Shown here: in pieces, positions 42,477-51,520 of the stretch | Layout: the number at the start of each line of letters is the position of its first letter | How positions within the stretch are numbered: the first letter of the stretch is position 1 | Assembly (NCBI GenBank): GCA_036702975.1 | Contig: DATNPX010000012.1 | Coordinates: 1-64,000 of the forward strand | DNA: 64,000 nt | From: DATNPX01 sp036702975 | GTDB lineage: Bacteria > Cyanobacteriota > Vampirovibrionia > Obscuribacterales > Obscuribacteraceae | Direction of reading: 5' to 3' | Program-made: the position numbers and the translations under genes | Notes under the pieces: generated by a model | Database searches by the model: none | What the model was told of the DNA's origin: nothing | The model's input: only the letters and a program-made list of their open reading frames with translations

Positions 42477-45400
42477 ATGGCTCTCAACGATGTCCCAACC
42501 GCCCCTGATAAGAAAAAGTCAGCTGACGCACTAAGAGATGCGGTTGTGAAACATGAAGCTGCGCTGCTCATGCTGGAGAGTCTGGAAGGTGCGAAAAAGT
42601 CACAGCAGACAGCTCAAACCGGCACGAGAACAGGCGTTACAGAAGCCCAAGCCACAAGCCACGATGCCAAAACTGCAACAAAGCCCGCTGATCGTACGAC
42701 TGTAGCAGACCGCCAAACAAGCACCGAAAGACAAGGATTAGCTCAGTCAGACGCTACAGATACAAAGCAATTCCGCCAAGCGGTCATCGCCAAGAGCCAA
42801 GAATTCGAGACTCGTGTTGCTAACAACCTTAAGGTTGCCAAAGCAGGTACCTTCGGTATCACAGATGTTCTGAACAATTTTGACCGCCTGGCTCAGGAGG
42901 CAACCGCGCTTCCGTTAGCTCAAATCCAAGCTGATCTCAAAACTCTGTCACCTACAGATCCAAGCGTAAAGCCGATTAGAGATGCAGAGATCAAGCTGTT
43001 GCACGCACCAGGCATCATCGAGATAAACAAAGCACAAGTCGCTTACGACGCAGCCGGTATCGCGGCCGCCAAGCCTAACAGCAAACCGAATTCGGCTGAA
43101 CTAGTCGCCATCGCTCGACAGGCAAAGGATCTAGCTTTTCAAGATCCGGCTGTAAAAGACCACTTCGCTCCTATCATCAATGCATGCGAAACACTCGTAC
43201 AGAAATACCATTTGGATGTTACTGCGCAACCGAGTTCTAAGCCCGGACAAGACACTACTGTGCAAGCGCCTCGTCAAGGAGATCAAACGCAAAAAACACA
43301 GGCTGATACTAAGCCAGTGAATACGGATGGTCCAGTAACACCGCAAATGTTGGCGCAGCTCGATGCCAAAGTGGCACAGGATACTCCCGCTAGAAAACAG
43401 CTGGAAGCACAGCTATGGGGTGACCCGACCAAACAGGAAAATGCACCAAAATACCAGCAAGCTCAAACAGACATCTGGAATATGGTCGGCGAACTGAGAA
43501 AGTTTCCGGAAGATCAACAGAAGGCGTTCAACCAAGCTTTCTTCGGTCCTAACGGTTCGGCAGCCGAAAAGCAAAAATATATTGATACAGTCACCGCAAA
43601 CGACAAAGTTTTGCACGACAGCGCCACCGATCTGCTCAAACTAACAGGAGACAAAGTGCCATTAGCGGCAGAATGGTACAACCACAACATGTCTTCATTT
43701 ACAGCAGTGGCCACTTACTATCAGGCGGTTGGTGAAGCAGATGCAAAAGGCGATACTAAAACTGCAAAGGACCTCTGGACTGATGCACAGAAGAAATATC
43801 CACTGGAATCGCAATTCCTAACCGACAATCTTGGAAATCCGGACGCCCTGAGACTAGACGCCAAGTTTACCGGTGACACCCAGACCCTGTACAAAGCAGG
43901 ACTGGAGATGATGACAAAAGGCGACGTAAAAACCGCCGAGCAGTTTTTCAAAGATTCAATCGCTGCTGCCGATATAAAATACGCCGACAATGTGGCCCAA
44001 TCCGGTCCACGAGTAAAAGAGATAGCAGCCAAGCTTTCAAGCGGTACACCGCTATCGTCTGATGAAAAGTTACAGTTGGCCAGCGAGGGATTCTCGCAAA
44101 TTGATGCTTTGACCGGACCTGTGACTGCCCGTATCAATGCAGCGACAGCACTGTCACAACTGAACCAAGTAACCGACGGTCAAGCAGCCGGACAATATCA
44201 AAGTGGTCCAGGCGGACAAGCGTATCAAGCCGAAATCGCCGGCTGGTATAAAGATGCATCTGACAAAGCTAAGAACATCGATAGCAAAGACATCAAGACC
44301 ATCGGCAACGCGCTTAACAGCGCCGCGAACAGCAACTTGGATTTGAACAAACCGGAAAACGCTCAGTTGAAATACGGCATCCTCAATCAGGCCGCTATTT
44401 TGACTGGTGGAAAATTGTGGCAGCCGGACGAAACTGGCAAGATGGTCCAGAAGGTCACCACTTCAGGTTATTCAGACTTGTCGTTTACAGCGCCCAAAAT
44501 GCAAGCAGCGTTTTTGATCACGCAACAAAAAGGCACAGACGCCGTTGCCGCTATCAAAGAAGCTGGTTTGCGCGAATCGCAAGCTAAAGGTTGGCAGTTG
44601 CATGATATGGCCAACAACGACAAACAGTTGGCAATGCTGATGCAGCAAGCGCATCCGCTGGATCCGAATCATTATCTTGATGTGATGACGCGCAGCGATT
44701 CTATGTGGAAGACACCGTTGCAAGCTGTGGGCGGTTTGCTCGTGTTCGCCGCAGCAAGTTATGCCACCAAGAAATTGGTCAACCCAGCATTGATCGAAGA
44801 TATGGCACCAGCACTAGCTGAGAAGGGATTGATCGGCACTGTAGCAAAGACGACTCTCAAGTACGCGCCAACTATCGCTGGTGTAGCAACCGCATCCGGG
44901 TTCTCAGTCGGCGTAGACCATCTCGGCGCAACTCACGAAGGTGCCATTACGGCAGTAGGCAAAGGCTTGTCCCTCGTGGCTCTGGTAAAAGGCGGTCAGT
45001 ATATGAGCCGCGTCGGAATGGCCGGAGTTGCCCCGGAATACGCCGAAGGTATGTTTGGTGCCAATACCGGTAAAGCATTGACCAAAGATGCTGTGCTGGG
45101 AAGAGTGGTGCAGGAGATAGGCGGCAAACCACTTGCACAAGCCGATATGACAGCCGGACAACTGGTGGAAAAACTTTCGGCCGGCACTACCCGCAGTGAA
45201 TCAACAGCGGCCATCAGAGCCCTGAAATCACTGCCGGAAGACACTCAGATCTTCAAGAAAGGTGTGCTCAATCCAGCCGTCGACAAGGCATTTCTTGGCA
45301 CTTCGCAGAGCGAACTCTCGGGTCTTGCCCGTCAAGGTTTAGAAGCCGCAGGCGCCAAACCGATCGGTCGTGTACTGCCATCACTTTCTGAAGTGAAGGG

Positions 45401-47636
45401 AGCGCTTAAAGGCAATGCCATCGATATTCAAAACGGCGATGTTAACGCTATCAATCGTGAGCTAGCAGCGCGCACCGCTGTAGCCAATAGATTTGCCGGC
45501 TTGGCACGCAACGCCACCGAACAAAATGTACTCTCACGCGTAGCTACTGAAGTGAGCGGACCTGAGGGCAATCTGAGCAAAGATCAATTGCTCGCTGTTG
45601 CTAAGCGTCAGGGAGTGGAGCAGAAGAAGTTAGGTGCGCTCGCCAACGTTATTGGCGAGGATGCGCAAATTCTCAAGGGTGGTCGCTGGCAAGGTGAGTT
45701 CAAGAGTCTGCCGGATGACGTAAAAGCACAGTTGAAAGAGGTCGCTGGCAAGGTCACTCCCGCAGGTAAGAGTCCAAGTCTAACTTCCGCACAGCTAGCC
45801 AACTTCGCCAACGAAAACAAGATCCCACTGGATCAATTCAAAGGCATCCTGAAAGAAGATCCAACCATCATAAAAAACGGCGTCTGGAATCCGGACATGT
45901 TGATTCGCGATCCGAAGACTGGCGTAGTGGCAAGAGCGATCGACACGCCAAATTTCAAAGGCGTCATGAACCTCGACAAGATGCAGACCAGCCAGCTTTA
46001 TGCAAAACTGGCCAAGCCAGCTGGTTCGGAGAAGTCTGTTTTGATACGACTGGCTCAACGCGCCAATCAAGACGTACCGCTTAACGATGTCCGCGGCATA
46101 ACCAAGCAAGAACTGGTCGAGACAATGACCGGTCGCGGTATGACCGAAGAGCAGATTGCAAGCAAATATCCTAAACTCGCCAAGCTGAAAGATACCGATC
46201 TGATCGTGAAAGACGGCAAATTCCAAAGCGGGCTGGTCAGTCGTGATATTCCGGAAACTATGACCAAGAAAGACTTTATCGCCTGGTACAAGCAGGCCAA
46301 CAACGTCGATCTGAGTGATCCTGCACAACTGGCTAATTCACCATGGGCCAAGTCTTCGCTCTCTAAGGCCGCTGACGACGCTAATATCATCAAAGGTGGC
46401 AAGTGGCAGATCAACCTCCCTCGTGCAGCCAAGCAGTCAATTGAAGAGGCCAAAGTTTCGTTGCGCCCGAAAGATGTCGGCTTGATGGAGCAGAGCGGCA
46501 ATTTCTTGATGAAAGATACGCAGGCTAACTTGACTGCTGGTCAACTAGTCGAGGCGATGCAAACAGCCAAAATCGATCCCACTAAGATCGAGGCTTTGTC
46601 GAAACTTCCGCCGGAAACACTACTTGTTAAAGACGGTAAAGTTCTCAGCCCGGTTCAAGTTGACCGTGAGCTCAGCCCGACCTCTAAAGTGTTCAGAGCG
46701 TTCTCGCAACAAGGGACTTTAAACCTGAACGATACTCAGAAAGCTGTGCTATCAGGCGAAGCCACGGACAAGGCCTTTGCCGAGCCATGGTACAAAGTCG
46801 ACGGCAAAATTGGCTGGCGTCATCCATTCAAGACTAGCAAGCAAGGTGCGCAAGCTGTTATCAATGGATGGTCGGACGGTATCAGTAATCTGAAAAACTC
46901 CAAGGGTGGTTTAACTGGATTCCAGGGTGCCCTCGATCCAAGTGCCGGAACTTTCAGGTCGACTGGCGCCGGATTCGGTATGCAGAACTGGTTGTCCGGC
47001 ACAGGCGGAAGCTTAGGCGCCTACACGCTCTATAACGGTTTGAGTTCACTCGGCGGTGGCTGGGATGATCAGCTCGGCGAATCCACAAGCCCGATGGAAG
47101 AGTTCGAAAGAAGAATGGGTTACGGAAAGAGCTTCCAACAAAATATGTACTCATATCTCTGGATGCCGCAAATGCCAAACTTGTTCAGCGAATTGGGCGG
47201 TAACGCCACATGGAACGCCACCAAACAGATATTCTTCACCTCAAGCGGAGAACCACTAGGAGAGGTGTTCCAAGGTGCTCTCAGTGGCGGTCCTTCCCAA
47301 ACCTACAAACTGGCAAACGAACTGAAGGATGTAAAAGCTGCAAACGACAAGCCGCTCGTCAATAATCCTTCATTACTTGACCAACAGCCTATAAACCCAC
47401 AAAGTCTAGGCCCAGCCGATACCACCACACCCACACCAGCGCAAGATACAACGGGAGCACAACAGCCAGACACGACAGGCACCCAGAAGCCAGACACAAC
47501 CCCCAAAACCGGTGTAAAGCAGAGTGCAGCACTGCCTCAAGATGCCGCTAAGCCTGTAGTTACCCCTGTTCAGCCGGCGACCAAGAGGAGCGGCGACTAT
47601 ATCGACGACCAGCTGTCCGGCAATCTCGGAAATTAA
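42477..47636 (+). CDS. Giant helical protein with six copies of an undescribed module
   Basis: 1719 residues, no signal peptide. Residues 1-110 and 250-300 are Thr/Gln/Lys/Asp-rich and probably disordered; 300-740 is helical with a TPR-like pair (AGLEMMTKGDVKTAEQFFKD). Around 755-870 comes a Gly/Ala-rich hydrophobic stretch (LQAVGGLLVFAAASYATKKL, later TIAGVATASGFSVGVDHLG). From 891 to 1394 are six repeats (see separate entry). Then a Gly/aromatic region (about 1430-1600) and a Pro/Thr-rich tail (about 1640-1719). I do not recognise any family. The hydrophobic core after a soluble head recalls large secreted effector or toxin scaffolds, but no toxin domain is visible. Ended by a clear terminator at 47664. 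Start from ATG with GAGG upstream. Confidence 0.85.
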   Translation: MALNDVPTAPDKKKSADALRDAVVKHEAALLMLESLEGAKKSQQTAQTGTRTGVTEAQATSHDAKTATKPADRTTVADRQTSTERQGLAQSDATDTKQFRQAVIAKSQEFETRVANNLKVAKAGTFGITDVLNNFDRLAQEATALPLAQIQADLKTLSPTDPSVKPIRDAEIKLLHAPGIIEINKAQVAYDAAGIAAAKPNSKPNSAELVAIARQAKDLAFQDPAVKDHFAPIINACETLVQKYHLDVTAQPSSKPGQDTTVQAPRQGDQTQKTQADTKPVNTDGPVTPQMLAQLDAKVAQDTPARKQLEAQLWGDPTKQENAPKYQQAQTDIWNMVGELRKFPEDQQKAFNQAFFGPNGSAAEKQKYIDTVTANDKVLHDSATDLLKLTGDKVPLAAEWYNHNMSSFTAVATYYQAVGEADAKGDTKTAKDLWTDAQKKYPLESQFLTDNLGNPDALRLDAKFTGDTQTLYKAGLEMMTKGDVKTAEQFFKDSIAAADIKYADNVAQSGPRVKEIAAKLSSGTPLSSDEKLQLASEGFSQIDALTGPVTARINAATALSQLNQVTDGQAAGQYQSGPGGQAYQAEIAGWYKDASDKAKNIDSKDIKTIGNALNSAANSNLDLNKPENAQLKYGILNQAAILTGGKLWQPDETGKMVQKVTTSGYSDLSFTAPKMQAAFLITQQKGTDAVAAIKEAGLRESQAKGWQLHDMANNDKQLAMLMQQAHPLDPNHYLDVMTRSDSMWKTPLQAVGGLLVFAAASYATKKLVNPALIEDMAPALAEKGLIGTVAKTTLKYAPTIAGVATASGFSVGVDHLGATHEGAITAVGKGLSLVALVKGGQYMSRVGMAGVAPEYAEGMFGANTGKALTKDAVLGRVVQEIGGKPLAQADMTAGQLVEKLSAGTTRSESTAAIRALKSLPEDTQIFKKGVLNPAVDKAFLGTSQSELSGLARQGLEAAGAKPIGRVLPSLSEVKGALKGNAIDIQNGDVNAINRELAARTAVANRFAGLARNATEQNVLSRVATEVSGPEGNLSKDQLLAVAKRQGVEQKKLGALANVIGEDAQILKGGRWQGEFKSLPDDVKAQLKEVAGKVTPAGKSPSLTSAQLANFANENKIPLDQFKGILKEDPTIIKNGVWNPDMLIRDPKTGVVARAIDTPNFKGVMNLDKMQTSQLYAKLAKPAGSEKSVLIRLAQRANQDVPLNDVRGITKQELVETMTGRGMTEEQIASKYPKLAKLKDTDLIVKDGKFQSGLVSRDIPETMTKKDFIAWYKQANNVDLSDPAQLANSPWAKSSLSKAADDANIIKGGKWQINLPRAAKQSIEEAKVSLRPKDVGLMEQSGNFLMKDTQANLTAGQLVEAMQTAKIDPTKIEALSKLPPETLLVKDGKVLSPVQVDRELSPTSKVFRAFSQQGTLNLNDTQKAVLSGEATDKAFAEPWYKVDGKIGWRHPFKTSKQGAQAVINGWSDGISNLKNSKGGLTGFQGALDPSAGTFRSTGAGFGMQNWLSGTGGSLGAYTLYNGLSSLGGGWDDQLGESTSPMEEFERRMGYGKSFQQNMYSYLWMPQMPNLFSELGGNATWNATKQIFFTSSGEPLGEVFQGALSGGPSQTYKLANELKDVKAANDKPLVNNPSLLDQQPINPQSLGPADTTTPTPAQDTTGAQQPDTTGTQKPDTTPKTGVKQSAALPQDAAKPVVTPVQPATKRSGDYIDDQLSGNLGN
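45147..46657 (+). repeat. Six protein-level repeats of about 45 residues in the giant gene
   Basis: Units at 45147-45281, 45573-45701, 45780-45899, 46098-46235, 46260-46418 and 46530-46657 (residues 891-935, 1033-1075, 1102-1141, 1208-1253, 1262-1314, 1352-1394). Each starts with a helix cap of the type MTAGQLVE, LSKDQLLA, LTSAQLAN, ITKQELVE, MTKKDFIA or LTAGQLVE and ends DTQIFKKGVLN, DAQILKGGRWQ, DPTIIKNGVWN, DTDLIVKDGKFQ, DANIIKGGKWQ or ETLLVKDGKVL. Consensus end: acidic, two variable, two aliphatic, K-x-G, variable, hydrophobic. DNA copies are diverged, so the repeat is old. Confidence 0.8.
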
Positions 47637-47663
47637 AGCTAAGCGGCGAGCTAAAAAAACAAG

Positions 47664-47698
47664 AAAGGGGCGGTCGCAGCAAACGACTGCCCTTTTTT
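47664..47698 (+). terminator. Rho-independent terminator after the giant gene
   Basis: GGGCGGTCG (47668-47676) and CGACTGCCC (47684-47692) pair with one G-U over a 7-base loop, preceded by AAAG and followed at once by TTTTTT. A textbook intrinsic terminator 27 bases after the stop. Confidence 0.9.
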
Positions 47699-47889
47699 CA
47701 TTTGAGCCTTGGCTTCAGGGAGAAGCTGGGCTCGGTTTCAGGCTTTACCGTCCATGCCCAAGAGCCCAAAAAGGCATAGGCAGGCAATTTCCCGGCATTG
47801 AGACGATTATTAATGTCCAAAAAAGGGCACAGTATGGATAGATTCTGACGTCGGATGAAGTAACCGCACGATTAGGACAGGGTAAACCA

Positions 47890-50577
47890 GTGAGCCAAGA
47901 CAAAATCACACCAGCAAAACCTGGCGACAAAACAGTTACACCGGGAGCGCATCCTAACGGTGACAGTACATTACAGCAGCAAGCTAACGACCTGCGTTCT
48001 AAACCGACCGACACAACCAAATCTACAGACGCAAAACCGGCATCATCACTGCAAGTAGACGTAGCCAAAGTTGCCGAAAGATTGCATCTTTCCGTGCAGC
48101 CATCCGACCTTGATGTTACAGCGAGAGAGCGGCAGATTCGCGATACGCGTAATCAGTTAATTCAGCAGATGAAGACGCCTGGTACAGACCAGAACTTGCT
48201 GCAACATACACAAGACACCTTCAAACAACAAGTAAATGATGCCACCAATGTAGCGGCCCATCTTTTGGATGGCAAGTCGCCTGCTAGACCGATGGATCGA
48301 ATCAATGACAGTCTAGCCACTACCGAGCGCCATCAGGCAGACCTAGAAAAGAGCATGAATATAACGCCGGCGAATCAAAAGTCGGTGATCAATTCAATTC
48401 TGGCAAAAGACAGCAGTACCATAACGCCGCAAGAAAAAGACTACATCGAAACGCTGACGTTAAAACAATCATTGCGTCAAGCAAAAGAGTCAGGTTCGGT
48501 CACCAACGCTGTCTATGGATCAGCTGTCGCACAAGGATTGATCGGAGACATCAAAAATCGTGATGCAAACGGCATGGCGACACCATCGGCAGCAGACATA
48601 TCAGAAGCGTTCAACAGAATGAGCATCGCTCATCGCTTGAGTGGTGAGTCGAGAGAGCCAGGTCCATTCGCCGATGATTTCAATAAAATCAGCGCTCAAT
48701 ATGCGGCCCAACTCGATTCAAACGGCAAGAACATAGTGCAATGCTTGCAGCTGGCATCTGACAATTATCATAAAGATCCTACAGCGGCAGAAAACTATCT
48801 AAATATCGCCAACAAAGCAGTAGATGGATTGAATATCCAGCAACTCAAAGACCAGCTGGCTAGCAATCCCGATCCTGCAGTTGCAGACAAGATCAACAAT
48901 ATTCTCAAGGTCGCAGAAAATTCGCGCATGGACCTTGCAAATTTCTACTACGACCAAGGGCGCATGCTTGATGCCACCAACGCAATGACTAAGGCGTCAG
49001 CAGAAACGCCCGATCAATACGCTGCGGATTCGAGTGTCAAAGCGCTAGCCGACAAAGTTGGCACCAAGATAAATGCAGACCAAGCGACTATCGATGATTG
49101 GCAAACCAAGTATTCGAACGCAATTAGTCAGCACAACTGGGCCGACGCAGACATCGCCGGTAAGCACGTGCAAGACGCCCTCAATCAACGCATCAAGCAA
49201 GAGACAGACGCAAGAACTAATCTCACAAACGACATCAATGCATTCAAACTAAAGATGTCCAATGCCAGTCCTGAAGATCAAGTCGCAATGCAAAAACAGC
49301 TAGATGCTTACAACGGACAGGCTCAGACACTTGACCTTCAGAAGAAGCTAGACACACAGAATCTCGCGCTCATGTCTTACCGTCAGGGATTCGTTCACCT
49401 TTCGGAAAAGAACAACGCCGAAGCGCACAACGATTTTGCAGCAGTCTCTAAGATCGATCCTGAACTAGCGGCTAAGTTGGAGTCTAATCCCGCAAACGGT
49501 TTGCCAAAACTGAGCGAGCTTGTCGATCAAACTAAAGAACCATCGTGGTGGCAATCGCACTGGCGCATGATCTCAGGCATCGCTATCGGTGTCGCTGCTA
49601 CAGCTGCAGTCATCGCCACAGGTGGTGCCGCACTACCAGCGGTAGCGATCGTTCTCGCAGGCGGTGCCCTTTATGCAGGAGCCGGTGCTACAGCCGGCGA
49701 AACTTCCTTCAAGCAAGTGGCGACTAACTTCGGCACTGGCTGCGTTATTGCCGGTATTAGCGTCTTGACTAAGAAATTACCGATAGGCCCGGGCGTAGGT
49801 GGCGTAGCAGGAGCTGCGACACCCGCACTGGAAACTGTCGCCGCTGAGGGCGTCAAGGATGTCGGCACAAATGTGCTTGGACGAGTCGGTTCCACTCTCG
49901 TGCAAACAGGCAAGAACTTCTTTGCCAATCCATTCACGAAGGAAGGTTTGGTTGACCTCTCTAAACAAGCAGGTACAGCGGTTACCATCGAAGGTGCCAA
50001 AGTCGGCATCTACGACATGGGTATGAAGGGCCAAAGCTGGAACGATGTTAAATCAAAGATTCTCCCGGAGACTCTGGAAACATTCGCGCTAGTGCGAGGT
50101 GGGGCCTCGCTCGGCAATTCCAGCAAATATTTTGGTTGGGTCAATAAGGGCATCGACGGCGTAGGAGTGAATGCATTCACCACCGCAGGCGGCTATACGA
50201 TGGCCGCAGCACCGGAACTCTATCGATATAGTGCCGGCAAACAGGATTGGGATACAACGGTGAAGAATACCGCGATAAACGGCTCAATGGACTCGCTGAC
50301 TCTGGGCATGACGTCGTCGGCAACGAGTAAGCTCTTCAATTCCACTACCGTCGGTAGCATTGGTTCGCTCAATTATGCTGGTCTAGCCCGAGGAACGGTG
50401 GGAGCTTATGTGCCATACGTTATTCAGGAAGGAGTCGGTGTCGGCATCGACAAAGCGGCAGGCTTGTCTAAGCCGCTCGATGTTACGACCGACCAGGGCA
50501 GCTACCAGACAACCAACAATTGGACCAACAATTACGAAAACAGAGTGCCGGATAACGTTACCGAAGTCGAACAGTAG
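47890..50577 (+). CDS. Large helical protein with hydrophobic Gly/Ala core
   Basis: 895 residues, GTG start with CAGGG 7 bases upstream. The first 55 residues are polar and disordered; about 55-540 is helical, with TPR-like or coiled stretches (DLANFYYDQGRMLDATNAMT, ALMSYRQGFVHLSEKNNAEA). From about 555 to 630 is a hydrophobic Gly/Ala segment (ISGIAIGVAATAAVIATGGA), and from 630 to 880 a Gly-rich, weakly hydrophobic region with AGGYTMAAAPELYRY. It has no signal peptide and no family I recognise. It resembles its upstream neighbour in layout (disordered head, helical middle, Gly/Ala core) but lacks its six repeats. Its own transcription unit, since a terminator lies between them. Confidence 0.85.
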   Translation: MSQDKITPAKPGDKTVTPGAHPNGDSTLQQQANDLRSKPTDTTKSTDAKPASSLQVDVAKVAERLHLSVQPSDLDVTARERQIRDTRNQLIQQMKTPGTDQNLLQHTQDTFKQQVNDATNVAAHLLDGKSPARPMDRINDSLATTERHQADLEKSMNITPANQKSVINSILAKDSSTITPQEKDYIETLTLKQSLRQAKESGSVTNAVYGSAVAQGLIGDIKNRDANGMATPSAADISEAFNRMSIAHRLSGESREPGPFADDFNKISAQYAAQLDSNGKNIVQCLQLASDNYHKDPTAAENYLNIANKAVDGLNIQQLKDQLASNPDPAVADKINNILKVAENSRMDLANFYYDQGRMLDATNAMTKASAETPDQYAADSSVKALADKVGTKINADQATIDDWQTKYSNAISQHNWADADIAGKHVQDALNQRIKQETDARTNLTNDINAFKLKMSNASPEDQVAMQKQLDAYNGQAQTLDLQKKLDTQNLALMSYRQGFVHLSEKNNAEAHNDFAAVSKIDPELAAKLESNPANGLPKLSELVDQTKEPSWWQSHWRMISGIAIGVAATAAVIATGGAALPAVAIVLAGGALYAGAGATAGETSFKQVATNFGTGCVIAGISVLTKKLPIGPGVGGVAGAATPALETVAAEGVKDVGTNVLGRVGSTLVQTGKNFFANPFTKEGLVDLSKQAGTAVTIEGAKVGIYDMGMKGQSWNDVKSKILPETLETFALVRGGASLGNSSKYFGWVNKGIDGVGVNAFTTAGGYTMAAAPELYRYSAGKQDWDTTVKNTAINGSMDSLTLGMTSSATSKLFNSTTVGSIGSLNYAGLARGTVGAYVPYVIQEGVGVGIDKAAGLSKPLDVTTDQGSYQTTNNWTNNYENRVPDNVTEVEQ

Positions 50578-50685
50578 ATACGATCTGATGCGTTCTGTCT
50601 GGTAAGGCTCATCTCATAAGAATCGAAAGATCAAAAATGAGCGGCAGAAAAGCTGCTTAACAACTCCATGTCTTATACTTGAAGA

Positions 50686-51456
50686 ATGAGCGAAATATCT
50701 GTCGTCATTCCTGCTTACAATGAGCAAAAGCGCCTGCCGAGCACGCTTCAGTCTGTGCATGGCTACCTTACGTCGAAGAATTATGATTTTGAGATAATCA
50801 TCGTCAATGACGGCAGTTCAGACGGCACGGTGGATACAGTTCAGGAGTTCGCCAAGCACCACGAAGGCGTACGTTTGATCTCTTACACCCAGAATCAGGG
50901 CAAAGGTTATGCCGTAAGACAAGGCATGCTTGCCGCTAACGGAGATAAAGTCCTATTCAACGATGCTGATGGCAGCTCTCCTATTTACGAATTGGAGAAA
51001 CTGTCAGCCTCTCTGCAGAAAGGGTTCGGCGTAGCGATTGGATCGCGTGCCAAGCAAGATGCTTCGCGCACAGTCAACGCCCTGGCCTATAGAAAGTTTA
51101 TGGGAAATTTTTTCAATTTTATCGTTCAGAGTCTTTTGCTCAAAGGTATTCAGGACTCGCAGTGCGGCTTTAAGATGTTCACCCACGAAGCAACACAATC
51201 GATATTCTCGGTCGCTAAAGAGAACGGATTTGCATTCGATGTGGAGATCCTCCACGTAGCGCGCATGCGCGGCTACAAAATCGATGAAGTACCGATAAAT
51301 TGGACAAACGTAGATGGCTCGAAAGTCAATCTGGTGCTTGATTCTTCCAAGATGTTCATGGATGTGGTCAAGATCAAACTGCGTTCGCTGTTTGGTGCCT
51401 ATCGAGCCGTTGCAACCTCGTCGTCTGAAAAAAAAAGTCCCACCAGGGTAAGTTAG
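50686..51456 (+). CDS. Family 2 glycosyltransferase, dolichyl-phosphate glucosyltransferase-like
   Basis: 256 residues. GT-A fold: VVIPAYNEQKRLPSTL at the start, IIIVNDGSSDGTVD, and NDADGSSPIYELEK as the metal-binding DxD region (where relatives read DADLSTP). GFKMFTHEATQSIFSV and FDVEILHVARMRGYKIDEVP complete the polyprenyl-phosphate sugar transferase pattern (ALG5/DPM1/GtrB group). It moves a hexose from a nucleotide sugar to a lipid carrier at the cytoplasmic face. No C-terminal membrane helices. Followed after 64 bases by a polytopic membrane protein that may use the product. Confidence 0.92.
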   Translation: MSEISVVIPAYNEQKRLPSTLQSVHGYLTSKNYDFEIIIVNDGSSDGTVDTVQEFAKHHEGVRLISYTQNQGKGYAVRQGMLAANGDKVLFNDADGSSPIYELEKLSASLQKGFGVAIGSRAKQDASRTVNALAYRKFMGNFFNFIVQSLLLKGIQDSQCGFKMFTHEATQSIFSVAKENGFAFDVEILHVARMRGYKIDEVPINWTNVDGSKVNLVLDSSKMFMDVVKIKLRSLFGAYRAVATSSSEKKSPTRVS

Positions 51457-51520
51457 AAGAAGAACGCGTCTTGCGTGTCTAACTTAGAACACAGCTAAAA
51501 GCACTAGAAAAGTCATCAAT

